NCBI GenBank assembly: GCA_902544085.1
Contig: CACCAP010000001.1
Coordinates: 124,001 to 188,000 of the forward strand
DNA from: an uncultured Bacteroidota bacterium
GTDB taxonomy: Bacteria; Bacteroidota; Bacteroidia; Flavobacteriales; Flavobacteriaceae
DNA: 64,000 nt
Direction of reading: 5' to 3'
The translations under genes were made by a program, and so were the position numbers. Numbering within the stretch: the first letter of the stretch is position 1; each line of letters opens with the position of its first letter. Shown here one piece after another: positions 44,638-54,014 of the stretch. The notes beneath the pieces are model-generated. The model ran no database searches and was not told the origin of the DNA. It saw nothing but the letters and a program-made list of their open reading frames with translations.

Positions 44638-44669
44638 AAAAAATACTATGCATGCATAGTATTTTTTTT
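44638..44669 (+). terminator. 30-bp perfect palindrome, terminator of purL and possible MarR operator
   Basis: The plus strand holds a perfect 30-bp palindrome (44638-44667) centred on the CATG at 44651-44654, with the core ATACTATG/CATAGTAT, flanked by six A on the left and eight T on the right. Folded, it gives a stem of about 13 pairs, loop CATG and a T tail, a good intrinsic terminator for purL. It lies 16 bp before the marR start, and MarR proteins bind palindromes of this kind, so it may also be the operator. Confidence 0.7.
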
Positions 44670-44682
44670 GTAAATTAAGGGT

Positions 44683-45117
44683 ATGTCAGAAAAATTTGTT
44701 GAACATCAAATTAGATATACCTGGAGATCAATATATAAAATGCATAATGAACAAGCTATCAAAGCAGGTGGAACACTAGCTCAAGCTGTTGTATTATTAA
44801 ACTTAAACCCAAAAAAGGGAATACCCTCAACCTCTCTTGGACCGAAAATGGGACTTGAATCAACAAGTTTGGGTAGAACTCTTAAATCAATGGAAAATGC
44901 TGGATTAATTTCAAGAGTACCAAACGAAGAGGATAAAAGAGGAGTTTTTATTTTATTGACAAAAAAAGGAAAAGATCTGAGATCTATATCAAAAAAAAAT
45001 GGCAATAAATTCAATAAGGTTATTAAAGATAAAATTGGAGAAAAAAAACTTTCTATTTTTTTTGATGTTTTAAAATCAATTAACGGAACTATTAAAGACG
45101 GACAAATATTTAAATGA
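44683..45117 (+). CDS. MarR-family transcriptional regulator
   Basis: A 144-residue winged-helix regulator: IRYTWRSIYKMHNEQA, LNPKKGIPSTSLGPKMGLESTSLGRTLKSMENAGLISRVPNEEDKRGVFILLTKKGKDL contains the recognition helix and the wing. It leads a fatty-acid beta-oxidation operon (ATGA overlap with the next gene), so its ligand is plausibly an acyl-CoA, by inference. The 30-bp palindrome upstream is a candidate autoregulatory site. Confidence 0.9.
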   Translation: MSEKFVEHQIRYTWRSIYKMHNEQAIKAGGTLAQAVVLLNLNPKKGIPSTSLGPKMGLESTSLGRTLKSMENAGLISRVPNEEDKRGVFILLTKKGKDLRSISKKNGNKFNKVIKDKIGEKKLSIFFDVLKSINGTIKDGQIFK

Positions 45118-47519
45118 AAAGGAATATCTCTAAAGTAGCTGTTTTGGGTTCTGGAATAATGGGTTCAGGTATCGCATGCCATTTTGCTAACATTGGTGTT
45201 GAAGTTCTACTACTAGATATTTGCCCAAATGAACTTAACGAAAGTGAAAAACAAAAGAAATTAAGTTTAGATTCAAAAGCCGTGAAAAATAGAATTGTTA
45301 ATGAAATGTTTAACAAATGTATTAAATCAAAACCCTCTCCCATTTATTCAAAAAACTTTATTAAAAGGATAAAACTTGGAAATTTTGATGATGATATCAG
45401 TAAAATCAAAAGTGCTGATTGGATTATTGAAGTTGTTGTAGAAAAACTGGATATAAAACACCAGGTTTTTGATTTGATTGAAAAGCACAGAACACCCGGA
45501 ACGATAGTAACTTCTAATACATCTGGAATACCTATCAAACTAATGAGTAAAGGAAGGTCTGATGATTTTAGTAAGAATTTTGCGATTACTCATTTTTTTA
45601 ATCCACCACGTTATCTTAATTTATTTGAGGTTATTCCTAGCCCCAATTGCGATAAAGATCTTCTTAGTTTTTTATTGAAATATGGTGAAAAATATTTAGG
45701 GAAAACCTCCATTTTGGCTAAAGATACACCTGCATTCATAGGAAATCGAATTGGGACATTTGGAATACAGAGCTTATTTCACCAGGTTAAAAATGGAGAT
45801 TATACTATTGAAGAAATTGACAAACTCACGGGAAGTATTATTGGTAGGCCTAAATCAGCAACTTTTAGAACTGCAGATGTTGTTGGACTTGATACATTAA
45901 TTAGCGTATCAAAAGGAATTTATGACTCATGTAAAAATGATGAATCGATTGAAATTTTTAAAGAACCTAATTTTTTAAAAAAAATGGTTAAAAATAATGC
46001 CTTAGGCAGCAAGACAGGCAAAGGATTCTATAAGAAGATTAAAGATAAAGACGGGAAATCTAAAATACTACGCTTAGATTTTGAATCCATGGAATATGTT
46101 GAACAAAAAAAAGTCAATTTTGATATTCTTTCTAAAGCAAGGAAAATTAAAGCATCCAATGAAAAATTTAAATTTTTAGTTAGTGGTGATGATAAAGCAT
46201 CTAATTTTTACAAAGAAAATTTTTCGAGGATGTTTCATTACATTCAAAACAGAATTCCAGAAATTTCTGATTCAATTGTTAGTATTGATGAGGCAATGAA
46301 AGCTGGATTCGGATGGAAAGATGGTCCGTTTGAAATATGGAATTATATTGGTATTAATGAAGGGAAAGAGTTGATGAAATTATATGGTTTGAAAACTGCT
46401 AAATGGGTTGATGAAATGTTATCAAACGGATATAATGAATTCTACAGAAAATTTGAAGGTATTGTTGAATATTATGACATAACATCAAAAAAATATAAAA
46501 CAAAACCTGGTCAAGAGGGTTTTGTAATACTTAAAAATATTTTAGGAGATAAAGTCGTTTGGTCAAACTCAGAAGCCACTCTTTATGACATTGGAAATGA
46601 TATCGTAAATCTTGAGTTTTCCTCAAAGATGAATGTCATTAATCAAAATATAATCAACTCACTTAAAAAAGGAGTTGAAATTGCAGAAAATAACTTCAAA
46701 GGCTTAGTTATTGGTAATGAGGGCTCTCACTTTTCAGCAGGTGCTGATATAAGTATGATTTTTTTACTTTCGATTGAACAAGAATACGATGAACTTAATC
46801 ATGTCATGAAAATTTTCCAAGATGCTATGATGAGATTAAGATATTCTGCAATTCCAGTTGTTGCTGCACCTCATGGATACACTCTTGGTGGTGGATGTGA
46901 ATTATGTCTACAATGTGACGCTGTAGTACCTTATAGTGAAACCTACATAGGTTTGGTTGAAGCTGGAATTGGATTGCTTCCTGGCGGGGGTGGAATGAAA
47001 GAAATGATTTTGCGTGCATCAGATAAATTCAAAAAAAATGATGTTGAAGTTAACATCTTACAAGAATACTTTATGAATATTGGAATGGGAAAAACAGCAA
47101 CATCGGGATTTGAGGGTTATGAATTAGACTACTTTATCAAAGGCAGAGATATAACAGTTATGAACAAAAAAAATCAAATAAATATTGCAAAGCAAAAAGC
47201 TTTAAATTTATTTGATGCTGGTTATACAAAGCCAATCGAAAGGAATGATATCAAAGTACTAGGCAAACAAGCTTTAGGTATGCTTTATGTCGGTGTTGAT
47301 TCATTAAGAGCTGGTGATTATATCTCCGATCATGACAAAAAAATAGCAAATAAAATTGCTTATGTTTTATGTGGTGGAGATCTGTCTCAACCAACAAAAG
47401 TCAGTGAACAATATTTACTCGAGCTAGAAAGAGAAGCTTTTATTTCCCTCTGTGGGGAAAGAAAAACTTTGGAACGAATGCAGTATATGTTAAAAAACGG
47501 TAAACCATTAAGAAACTAG
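45114..47519 (+). CDS. 3-hydroxyacyl-CoA dehydrogenase/enoyl-CoA hydratase fusion
   Basis: An 801-residue bifunctional beta-oxidation enzyme with the dehydrogenase first and the hydratase second, the reverse of E. coli FadB. The NAD domain opens with VAVLGSGIMGSGIACHFANIG; ITHFFNPPRYLNLFEVIP and DTPAFIGNRIG follow, then FGWKDGPFEIWNYIG. The crotonase part from about 500 has FSAGADISM, PHGYTLGGGCELCL and EAGIGLLPGGGGMKEM. It hydrates enoyl-CoA and oxidises the 3-hydroxy product. It overlaps marR by 4 bp; thiolase follows after 1 nt. Confidence 0.93.
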   Translation: MKRNISKVAVLGSGIMGSGIACHFANIGVEVLLLDICPNELNESEKQKKLSLDSKAVKNRIVNEMFNKCIKSKPSPIYSKNFIKRIKLGNFDDDISKIKSADWIIEVVVEKLDIKHQVFDLIEKHRTPGTIVTSNTSGIPIKLMSKGRSDDFSKNFAITHFFNPPRYLNLFEVIPSPNCDKDLLSFLLKYGEKYLGKTSILAKDTPAFIGNRIGTFGIQSLFHQVKNGDYTIEEIDKLTGSIIGRPKSATFRTADVVGLDTLISVSKGIYDSCKNDESIEIFKEPNFLKKMVKNNALGSKTGKGFYKKIKDKDGKSKILRLDFESMEYVEQKKVNFDILSKARKIKASNEKFKFLVSGDDKASNFYKENFSRMFHYIQNRIPEISDSIVSIDEAMKAGFGWKDGPFEIWNYIGINEGKELMKLYGLKTAKWVDEMLSNGYNEFYRKFEGIVEYYDITSKKYKTKPGQEGFVILKNILGDKVVWSNSEATLYDIGNDIVNLEFSSKMNVINQNIINSLKKGVEIAENNFKGLVIGNEGSHFSAGADISMIFLLSIEQEYDELNHVMKIFQDAMMRLRYSAIPVVAAPHGYTLGGGCELCLQCDAVVPYSETYIGLVEAGIGLLPGGGGMKEMILRASDKFKKNDVEVNILQEYFMNIGMGKTATSGFEGYELDYFIKGRDITVMNKKNQINIAKQKALNLFDAGYTKPIERNDIKVLGKQALGMLYVGVDSLRAGDYISDHDKKIANKIAYVLCGGDLSQPTKVSEQYLLELEREAFISLCGERKTLERMQYMLKNGKPLRN

Positions 47520-47520
47520 A

Positions 47521-48702
47521 ATGAGAGAAGCTTATATAGTTAAAGGATTCAGAACAGCAGTTGGAAAGGCACCCAAAGGTTTTTTTAAGTTTAAAAGACC
47601 TGATGAGTTAGCGGCGGAAACAATAGAATTTTTAATTAATTCAGTTCCTGATTTTGATAAATATTGGATTGATGATTTAATTGTAGGTAATGCTGTTCCT
47701 GAAGCTGAGCAAGGATTTAATATTGCGAGATTAATTTCACTTATGGGTCTCAAAATTGAAGACGTTCCTGGTGTTACTGTAAACAGACTTTGTGCTTCTG
47801 GATTAGAATCTTTAGCAATTGCAACTGCCAAAATTAAATCTGGAATGGCTGACTGTATTATTGCTGGAGGTGTTGAAAGTATGAGTTACATACCAATGAC
47901 GGGTTATAAACCTGTTCCAAGTTATAATACAGTTTCTCAAGGGAAAGAAGATTACTATTGGGGTATGGGTTTAACTGCTGAGCAAGTTGCCAAAGATTTC
48001 AATATATCAAGAGAAGATCAAGATGTGTTTTCCTTTAATTCCCACATGAAAGCAATCCAAGCAATAAAAGATGGAAAATTTGATTCTCAAATTGCACCTA
48101 TCACTGTTGATGAAACATATCTTGATGAAAATTTGAAAAAACAAACAAAATCCGAGATTTATAAACAAGATCAAGGACCAAGAGCTGATACAAATTTAGA
48201 TGTATTAGCTAAATTAAGACCTGTTTTCTCTGCTAATGGTAGTGTTACCGCTGGAAATTCATCTCAGATGAGTGATGGAGCATCTTTCCTAATGGTAGTC
48301 AGTGAAAAAATGTTAAAAAAGATGAAAATTGATCCAATTGCTAAACTTACTAATTATAGTGTTGCTGGATTACCTCCAAAAATCATGGGAATGGGACCAA
48401 TTAAAGCAATTCCAAAAGTTTTAAAGCAATCAGGCTTAAAAATAAATGATATTGAACTGATTGAACTAAACGAAGCTTTTGCTTCGCAATCAATTGCGGT
48501 AATAAATGAGTTAAAGCTCAATAGCGATATAATAAATGTAAACGGTGGTGCAATCGCATTAGGTCATCCTCTTGGATGTTCAGGTGCAAAATTGACCGTT
48601 CAACTAATACACGAGATGAAAGCAAAAAATTTGAAATATGGAATGGTTACGATGTGTGTAGGTACTGGACAAGGTGCTGCTGGAATAATTGAAGTAATAT
48701 AA
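47521..48702 (+). CDS. Acetyl-CoA C-acyltransferase (thiolase)
   Basis: A 393-residue thiolase that cleaves 3-ketoacyl-CoA to acetyl-CoA and a shortened acyl-CoA. The acyl-accepting Cys is in NRLCASGLES, the other catalytic residues in ELNEAFASQS, GGAIALGHPLGCSGAK and MVTMCVGTGQGAAG. Normal length. It lies 1 nt after the dehydrogenase/hydratase gene and 1 nt before the acyl-CoA dehydrogenase. Confidence 0.94.
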   Translation: MREAYIVKGFRTAVGKAPKGFFKFKRPDELAAETIEFLINSVPDFDKYWIDDLIVGNAVPEAEQGFNIARLISLMGLKIEDVPGVTVNRLCASGLESLAIATAKIKSGMADCIIAGGVESMSYIPMTGYKPVPSYNTVSQGKEDYYWGMGLTAEQVAKDFNISREDQDVFSFNSHMKAIQAIKDGKFDSQIAPITVDETYLDENLKKQTKSEIYKQDQGPRADTNLDVLAKLRPVFSANGSVTAGNSSQMSDGASFLMVVSEKMLKKMKIDPIAKLTNYSVAGLPPKIMGMGPIKAIPKVLKQSGLKINDIELIELNEAFASQSIAVINELKLNSDIINVNGGAIALGHPLGCSGAKLTVQLIHEMKAKNLKYGMVTMCVGTGQGAAGIIEVI

Positions 48703-48703
48703 T

Positions 48704-50506
48704 ATGGACATACAAAATAAAATTTTAACAAGGGGAGGTGAATTCATTGTACGAGACACTAATTGTGAGGAAATATTTACACCTGAGGATTTTAATGATG
48801 AACAAAAAATGATGAGAGAAGCAGTGAAAGAATTCGCTGATAAGGAAATTTGGAGTAAAAAACATGAATTTGAAAAACACAATTATCAGTTAACTGAGAA
48901 AGTAATGGAAAAAGCAGGAAATCTAGGTTTTTTGGGAGTTGGAGTTCCGGAGGAATATGGTGGTCTTGGAATGCCATTAACCTCATCTGTACTTGTTTGT
49001 GATTATTTTTCTGGAAGTTCTGGTTCAACATCAACTGCATTTGGAGCTCACACAGGAATTGGAACCATGCCAATTCTATTGTATGGAAATGAAGAACAAA
49101 AGAAAAAATACATTCCGAAATTAGCAACTGGTGAGCATATTGGTGCATATTGTTTGACTGAGCCCAGCGCTGGATCAGATGCCAATAACGGTAAAACCAA
49201 AGCCGAACTTTCTGATGATGGCAAATTCTATTTTATTACCGGTCAAAAAATGTGGATTTCTAACGCTGGATTTGCTGATATTCTAACTGTTTTTGCAAGA
49301 ATTGAAAATGATAAAAACATAAGCGCTTTCATTGTTGAAAATAATCCTGAAAATGGAATTGAACTTGGCAATGAGGAATCAAAGTTAGGAATACACTCTT
49401 CATCCACCAGACAAATATTTTTTAACAAGACTAAAGTTCCTGTTGAGAATATGCTTTCAGATAGAGGAAATGGTTTTAAAATTGCCATGAATGCTCTAAA
49501 TATTGGGAGACTTAAATTAGCAGCCGCCTGTCTCGATGCTGAAAGAAGAATTGTCACTTCCTCAGTTCAATACGCTAATGAGAGGGAACAGTTTAAAACA
49601 AAAATAATTGAGTTTGGTGCAATTCAAGAAAAAATTGCGAAAATGGCAATGGATACTTATGTAGGTGAATCTGCCACATACAGAGCATCAAAAGACATTG
49701 AGGATAGAATCGAAACTCTTAAAAGTGATGGTAAAAATCACCAGGACGCTGAGTTAAGAGGTGTTGAAGAATATGCGATTGAATGCTCCATTCTAAAGGT
49801 TGCGGTTTCAGAGGATGCACAAAATTGTGCTGATCAAGGAATTCAAATCTTCGGCGGTATGGGTTATTCAACAGATACACCAATGGAATCTGCATGGAGA
49901 GATGCAAGAATAGCTAGAATTTATGAAGGAACAAATGAAATTAACAGGATGGTTACAATCGGAATGTTAATTAAAAAAGCTTTTAAAGGACACGTAAACT
50001 TGATTGAAAAAGCAGAAGAGGTTGCTAATGAACTAACTGATGTTCCAACATTTGATACCCCCGAGTTCGTTAATATTTTTGATCAAGAAAAAATTGTTCT
50101 GAAAAACCTAAAAAAAGTTTTTTTAATGCTTGCAGGTGCAGGAATGAAAAAATTTGGAATGGATTTGGAAAAAGAGCAAGAGATCTTATTGGCAATTTCA
50201 GATGTTTTAATTGAAATATATATGGCTGAGTCTGCAATTCTGAGAACTGAGAAGAATTGTAAGAGATTTGGTCAGGATTCTCAGATTGGTCAAATAGCAA
50301 TGAGTCAACTATATCTCTATGAAGCAAATGAATTGATTTCCAATAAAGCAAAAGAGCTGATATTCTCATTGTCTGAGGGAAGTGAACAAAAGTTTTTATT
50401 AATGGGACTAAAAAGATTTACAAAATATTATGAATATCCCAAACCAATTAAACTCAAAAGAAAAATATCAAAAATTATTTCTGCAGAAAATAGATATTGT
50501 TTTTAA
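48704..50506 (+). CDS. Acyl-CoA dehydrogenase, 600 residues
   Basis: FAD enzyme for the first beta-oxidation step. The dehydrogenase core includes YCLTEPSAGSDANNG, WISNAGFADI, and IYEGTNEINRM, where the Glu is the family's catalytic base. The C-terminal 150 or so residues form the extra helical domain seen in the long bacterial acyl-CoA dehydrogenases. With the two preceding genes it makes a complete beta-oxidation spiral. The M28 peptidase begins 2 nt after the stop. Confidence 0.93.
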   Translation: MDIQNKILTRGGEFIVRDTNCEEIFTPEDFNDEQKMMREAVKEFADKEIWSKKHEFEKHNYQLTEKVMEKAGNLGFLGVGVPEEYGGLGMPLTSSVLVCDYFSGSSGSTSTAFGAHTGIGTMPILLYGNEEQKKKYIPKLATGEHIGAYCLTEPSAGSDANNGKTKAELSDDGKFYFITGQKMWISNAGFADILTVFARIENDKNISAFIVENNPENGIELGNEESKLGIHSSSTRQIFFNKTKVPVENMLSDRGNGFKIAMNALNIGRLKLAAACLDAERRIVTSSVQYANEREQFKTKIIEFGAIQEKIAKMAMDTYVGESATYRASKDIEDRIETLKSDGKNHQDAELRGVEEYAIECSILKVAVSEDAQNCADQGIQIFGGMGYSTDTPMESAWRDARIARIYEGTNEINRMVTIGMLIKKAFKGHVNLIEKAEEVANELTDVPTFDTPEFVNIFDQEKIVLKNLKKVFLMLAGAGMKKFGMDLEKEQEILLAISDVLIEIYMAESAILRTEKNCKRFGQDSQIGQIAMSQLYLYEANELISNKAKELIFSLSEGSEQKFLLMGLKRFTKYYEYPKPIKLKRKISKIISAENRYCF

Positions 50507-50508
50507 TC

Positions 50509-51855
50509 ATGCAAAAAAAAACCTTAATTGTCATACTATTTTTTTCCTTATCATTAAATTACTCTCAAGAAAAAATTGATAATCTTGTCTTCGAAATCAT
50601 TTCAAAAGTTTCCAAAGATAATTTAGAAAAGGATATTATTAGTCTTGCAAATTTTGGTACCAGACATACTTTAAGTGATACAATATCAAAGTACAGAGGG
50701 ATTGGAGCTGCCCGTAGATGGATTAAAAATTCATTTGAAAAAATCTCATCCGAGTGCGACAACTGTTTAGAGGTCTTTTATCAAAAAAATTATTTTAAAA
50801 GGAATAACATAAGGCTTATAAGAGATGTTTGGATAAATAATGTTGTTGCCATTCAAAGGGGATATAAATACCCAAATAGGTATATCATCATGAGTGGTGA
50901 TATTGACAGTAGGGTCTCTGACCCAAATGACTATGAATCGGACTCACCTGGAGCTAACGATAATGCATCTGGTATGGCAGGAACAATTGAAGCAGCAAGA
51001 GTTTTGTCCAAATATAAATTTGAAAATTCAATTGTATATCTTGGACTTTCAGGAGAAGAGCAAGGTTTATATGGAGGCCAAGGTTTTGCTGAATTTGCAA
51101 AGAAGAATAATTGGGATATTATTGGAGTATTAAACAATGACATGATTGGAAATATAGAAGGTGTTAATGGAATAATTGATAATAAAAGTTTCAGAATTTT
51201 TTCTGAGCCCGTGCCAGCAAATGAAACAGACCGAGAAAGATATATGAGGAGGTTCTATGGAGGTGAGATTGACGGTAATTCAAGGCAATTAGCCCGATTT
51301 ATTTACAGCAGTACAAAAAAATATATTCCTGAAATGAAGCCAAATATGATTTACAGATTAGACCGTTTTGGTAGAGGTGGTCATCATAGACCCTTTAATG
51401 ATTTAGGTTTTGCTGGTGTTAGAATAATGGAATCAAATGAGAATTACAATAGACAGCATCAGGATATCAGAATTGAAAATGGAATCAAATATGGTGATGT
51501 AATCGAGGGAGTTGATTTTAATTATGTTAAAAATTTAACGTCTGTAAATATTATAAATCTTGTATTAATAGGATCATCTCCCCCACCACCTAAGAATCTA
51601 TCAATTGGTGGTATAGTTGAACCTTCGGTCAAGTTTAAGTGGGATAAAAATAATGATGATAACATCAAGGGATATAAAATATACTGGAGAGAAACTTCCT
51701 CTCCCCACTGGCAATTCAGTAAGTATATTGGAAATGTAAATAAATACACATTAGACGATGTAATTATAGATAATTATCTTTTTTCAGTCACATCAGTTAG
51801 CGTTGATGGTTATGAAAGTATATTTGAATTTCCGTCAGAAACTTTTAGAAATTAA
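50509..51855 (+). CDS. Secreted M28 metallopeptidase with fibronectin-like tail
   Basis: A protein of about 448 residues with a signal peptide (KKTLIVILFFSLSLNYSQ). The M28 aminopeptidase domain shows zinc-ligand regions SPGANDNASGMAG (Asp), LSGEEQGLYGG (Glu-Glu), LNNDMIGN (Asp) and GGHHRPFND (His). The C-terminal 90 residues (about 355-448) resemble a fibronectin III fold (FKWDKNNDDNIKGYKIYWRET). It is probably a periplasmic or secreted aminopeptidase. The ORF can also start at TTG 50497; I use the ATG at 50509. It overlaps the convergent cysteine synthase by 4 bp. Confidence 0.88.
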   Translation: MQKKTLIVILFFSLSLNYSQEKIDNLVFEIISKVSKDNLEKDIISLANFGTRHTLSDTISKYRGIGAARRWIKNSFEKISSECDNCLEVFYQKNYFKRNNIRLIRDVWINNVVAIQRGYKYPNRYIIMSGDIDSRVSDPNDYESDSPGANDNASGMAGTIEAARVLSKYKFENSIVYLGLSGEEQGLYGGQGFAEFAKKNNWDIIGVLNNDMIGNIEGVNGIIDNKSFRIFSEPVPANETDRERYMRRFYGGEIDGNSRQLARFIYSSTKKYIPEMKPNMIYRLDRFGRGGHHRPFNDLGFAGVRIMESNENYNRQHQDIRIENGIKYGDVIEGVDFNYVKNLTSVNIINLVLIGSSPPPPKNLSIGGIVEPSVKFKWDKNNDDNIKGYKIYWRETSSPHWQFSKYIGNVNKYTLDDVIIDNYLFSVTSVSVDGYESIFEFPSETFRN

Positions 51856-52835
51856 TCAAGCTTAAAACCCTGCTTTTTCATCCACTCATCATTATAAACT
51901 TTTCCAATATATCTTGTTCCAGAGTCATGAAGTAAAACAACAACATTTTCATTTTTTTTAAAATTTGATTTTAGTTGATGTAAGCCAGCTATCGCTGCTC
52001 CACACGAATACCCCGCTAAAATACCCTCTTTTTTAGCAAGTCTTCGTGCATATATAGCTGCATTTTCATCTGTAACTTTTTCAAAATGATCTATTATTTT
52101 AAAATCAACATTTTCAGGCAGAATATCCTCTCCAATACCCTCTGTCAAATATGGATATATTTCATTTTTATCAAACTCCCCTGTTTCATGATATTTTTTA
52201 AATATTGAGCCAAAAGAGTCAATACCCCAAATTTTGATTTTATTATTTTTTTCTTTTAAAAATCTTCCCACACCTGAGATTGTTCCACCTGTACCAACTC
52301 CAACAACAAAATGATCTATCCTCCCTCCCATTTGTTCCCAAATTTCGGGACCAGTTGATAAATAATGTGCCTCAGAGTTTGATGGATTATCATATTGATT
52401 AACATACCAAGAATTTTCTATTTCTGAGCTAAGTCTTCTAGATGTAGAATAATAAGAATTTTCATCATCAGGTTCAACATTTGTTGGACATATTATGACC
52501 TCCGCTCCTACTGCTTTCAATATATCTACTTTTTCCTTAGACTGCTTATCTGTAGTTACGCAAATTAGACGATATCCTTTTACTATAGCTCCAAGTGCTA
52601 ACCCCATACCTGTATTTCCTGAAGTTCCCTCCACAATTGTACCGCCGGGTTTTAGCTTTCCTGAGTTTTCAGCATCCTCAATCATTTTAATTGCCATTCT
52701 ATCTTTTACTGAATTTCCTGGATTAAAATATTCAACTTTCGCAAAAACCTGAGCTGAAATTCCACTTACAATTTTGTTTAGCTTAATCATCGGTGTATTA
52801 CCAATAGTTTCTAAAATGTTGTTTTTTATTTTCAT
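51852..52835 (-). CDS. PLP-dependent cysteine synthase / cystathionine beta-synthase-like
   Basis: A 327-residue type II PLP enzyme. PGNSVKDRMA carries the PLP Lys, VEGTSGNTGMGLALGA binds the substrate carboxylate, GTGGTISGVGRFLKE binds the phosphate and GYSCGAAIAG closes the active site. Whether it acts as O-acetylserine sulfhydrylase or cystathionine beta-synthase is not settled. It is coupled to the LolC/E-type gene: its ATG is separated from that stop by no gap (52835/52836). Confidence 0.92.
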   Translation of the reverse strand: MKIKNNILETIGNTPMIKLNKIVSGISAQVFAKVEYFNPGNSVKDRMAIKMIEDAENSGKLKPGGTIVEGTSGNTGMGLALGAIVKGYRLICVTTDKQSKEKVDILKAVGAEVIICPTNVEPDDENSYYSTSRRLSSEIENSWYVNQYDNPSNSEAHYLSTGPEIWEQMGGRIDHFVVGVGTGGTISGVGRFLKEKNNKIKIWGIDSFGSIFKKYHETGEFDKNEIYPYLTEGIGEDILPENVDFKIIDHFEKVTDENAAIYARRLAKKEGILAGYSCGAAIAGLHQLKSNFKKNENVVVLLHDSGTRYIGKVYNDEWMKKQGFKLD

Positions 52836-54014
52836 TTAGCTAGATTTCAATATAGTTGTTGGGTTTAATTTAGAAACCACAAGGGAAGGGATAATTAACA
52901 TCAAAAATGACGTTACGATCACGGAGACGTTTAATAATATAATATTAATAAAATTCAAATCGACAGGCACACTCTTAACATAGTAAACTGTAGGGTCTAA
53001 CTCAATTATATTAAATTGATGTTGAAGAAATAATAGCATAAAAGATATTAGATTTCCAATAACTAAACCCCTTATTATCAAATATGCTCCATTGATCAAA
53101 AATATTTTTCTTAAACTCGCATTGTTAGCTCCTAAAACTTTTAACATCCCAATCAATTTTCTTTTTTCCAAAATTGTAATGAAAAGGGCGGTAATCATAT
53201 TTATTCCACCAACAATAATCATCAAAAAAACTATTAAATATACATTCGAATCAAACAAAGATATCCAATTGTAGATTTCTCCAAACCTGTCTCTATTAAA
53301 CATTATTTTGTAGTTTGAGGGTACAGACTCGTAAATTAATTCTAAATTGCTATCATCTGACAAGCGTACTTCAATGCCACCCACATGGTTGATGCTCCAA
53401 TTGTTTATTTGCATTGATTGGTTGAAATTTCCAAAAACTATTTTACTGTCAAACTCTTTTATACCTGTATCATAAATAAATTTTATGTTTAACTTGCGAA
53501 TCTTTGGGATAGATTTATTTTTTTTTGTAAAAAACAATAAAGTAAGATCATCACCCACTTTCACATTATTTCTCTTTGCAAAATATTTTGAAACTGATAC
53601 ATCATTAATGTCAAATTTGGGAAAATCATTAGATATCATGTCTTCATCTCCTTTAAAAACTAAAAATTCAAAACTATTATCTTTTGGAAATATAACAGGG
53701 TTGTATGAAACTTTGCTTAAGCCTTTGATATTTAGGGCTTGAAAATTAGATAAGTTTAAAGTATTCAAATCTATTGGTTCACCGGTTTCAAATAAGTTGT
53801 TTCCATAGTTAGTAATGATTAAATCACCAACATTATTTGAAAACTTCTCATTAATATTTTTCTGAATGCCAAAACCGATTGACATGGATATATTCATTAC
53901 AACTATTCCAACAATTATTGAAAGAATCGAAATTTTTATAATAGGTGATGAAATACTATTTTTATATCTTTTATAACCTAATATTTTTGATGCAACAAAT
54001 CGTTCGAAATTCAA
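52836..54014 (-). CDS. LolC/LolE-FtsX family ABC permease
   Basis: A 392-residue membrane protein with an N-terminal helix (about 26-50, beginning SPIIKISILSIIVGIVVM), a large outside domain (about 55-260) and three helices near the C-terminus (about 275-385), as in LolC/E lipoprotein-release subunits and the MacB family. The ATPase partner is not in the window. The start is TTG at 54014, with a canonical promoter 25 nt upstream, inside the divergent DUF1343 gene. The next gene downstream is cysteine synthase. Confidence 0.87.
   Translation of the reverse strand: MNFERFVASKILGYKRYKNSISSPIIKISILSIIVGIVVMNISMSIGFGIQKNINEKFSNNVGDLIITNYGNNLFETGEPIDLNTLNLSNFQALNIKGLSKVSYNPVIFPKDNSFEFLVFKGDEDMISNDFPKFDINDVSVSKYFAKRNNVKVGDDLTLLFFTKKNKSIPKIRKLNIKFIYDTGIKEFDSKIVFGNFNQSMQINNWSINHVGGIEVRLSDDSNLELIYESVPSNYKIMFNRDRFGEIYNWISLFDSNVYLIVFLMIIVGGINMITALFITILEKRKLIGMLKVLGANNASLRKIFLINGAYLIIRGLVIGNLISFMLLFLQHQFNIIELDPTVYYVKSVPVDLNFINIILLNVSVIVTSFLMLIIPSLVVSKLNPTTILKSS

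Noticed and set aside
48792-49148. 118-codon minus ORF opposite the acyl-CoA dehydrogenase
   Set aside because: Unusual His, Gln and Phe content typical of a reverse frame; the forward gene is certain.
53945-53989. Extra 15 codons at the start of the DUF1343 gene
   Set aside because: They precede the signal peptide, do not resemble an export signal and would extend the overlap with the permease; the ATG at 53990 is the better choice.
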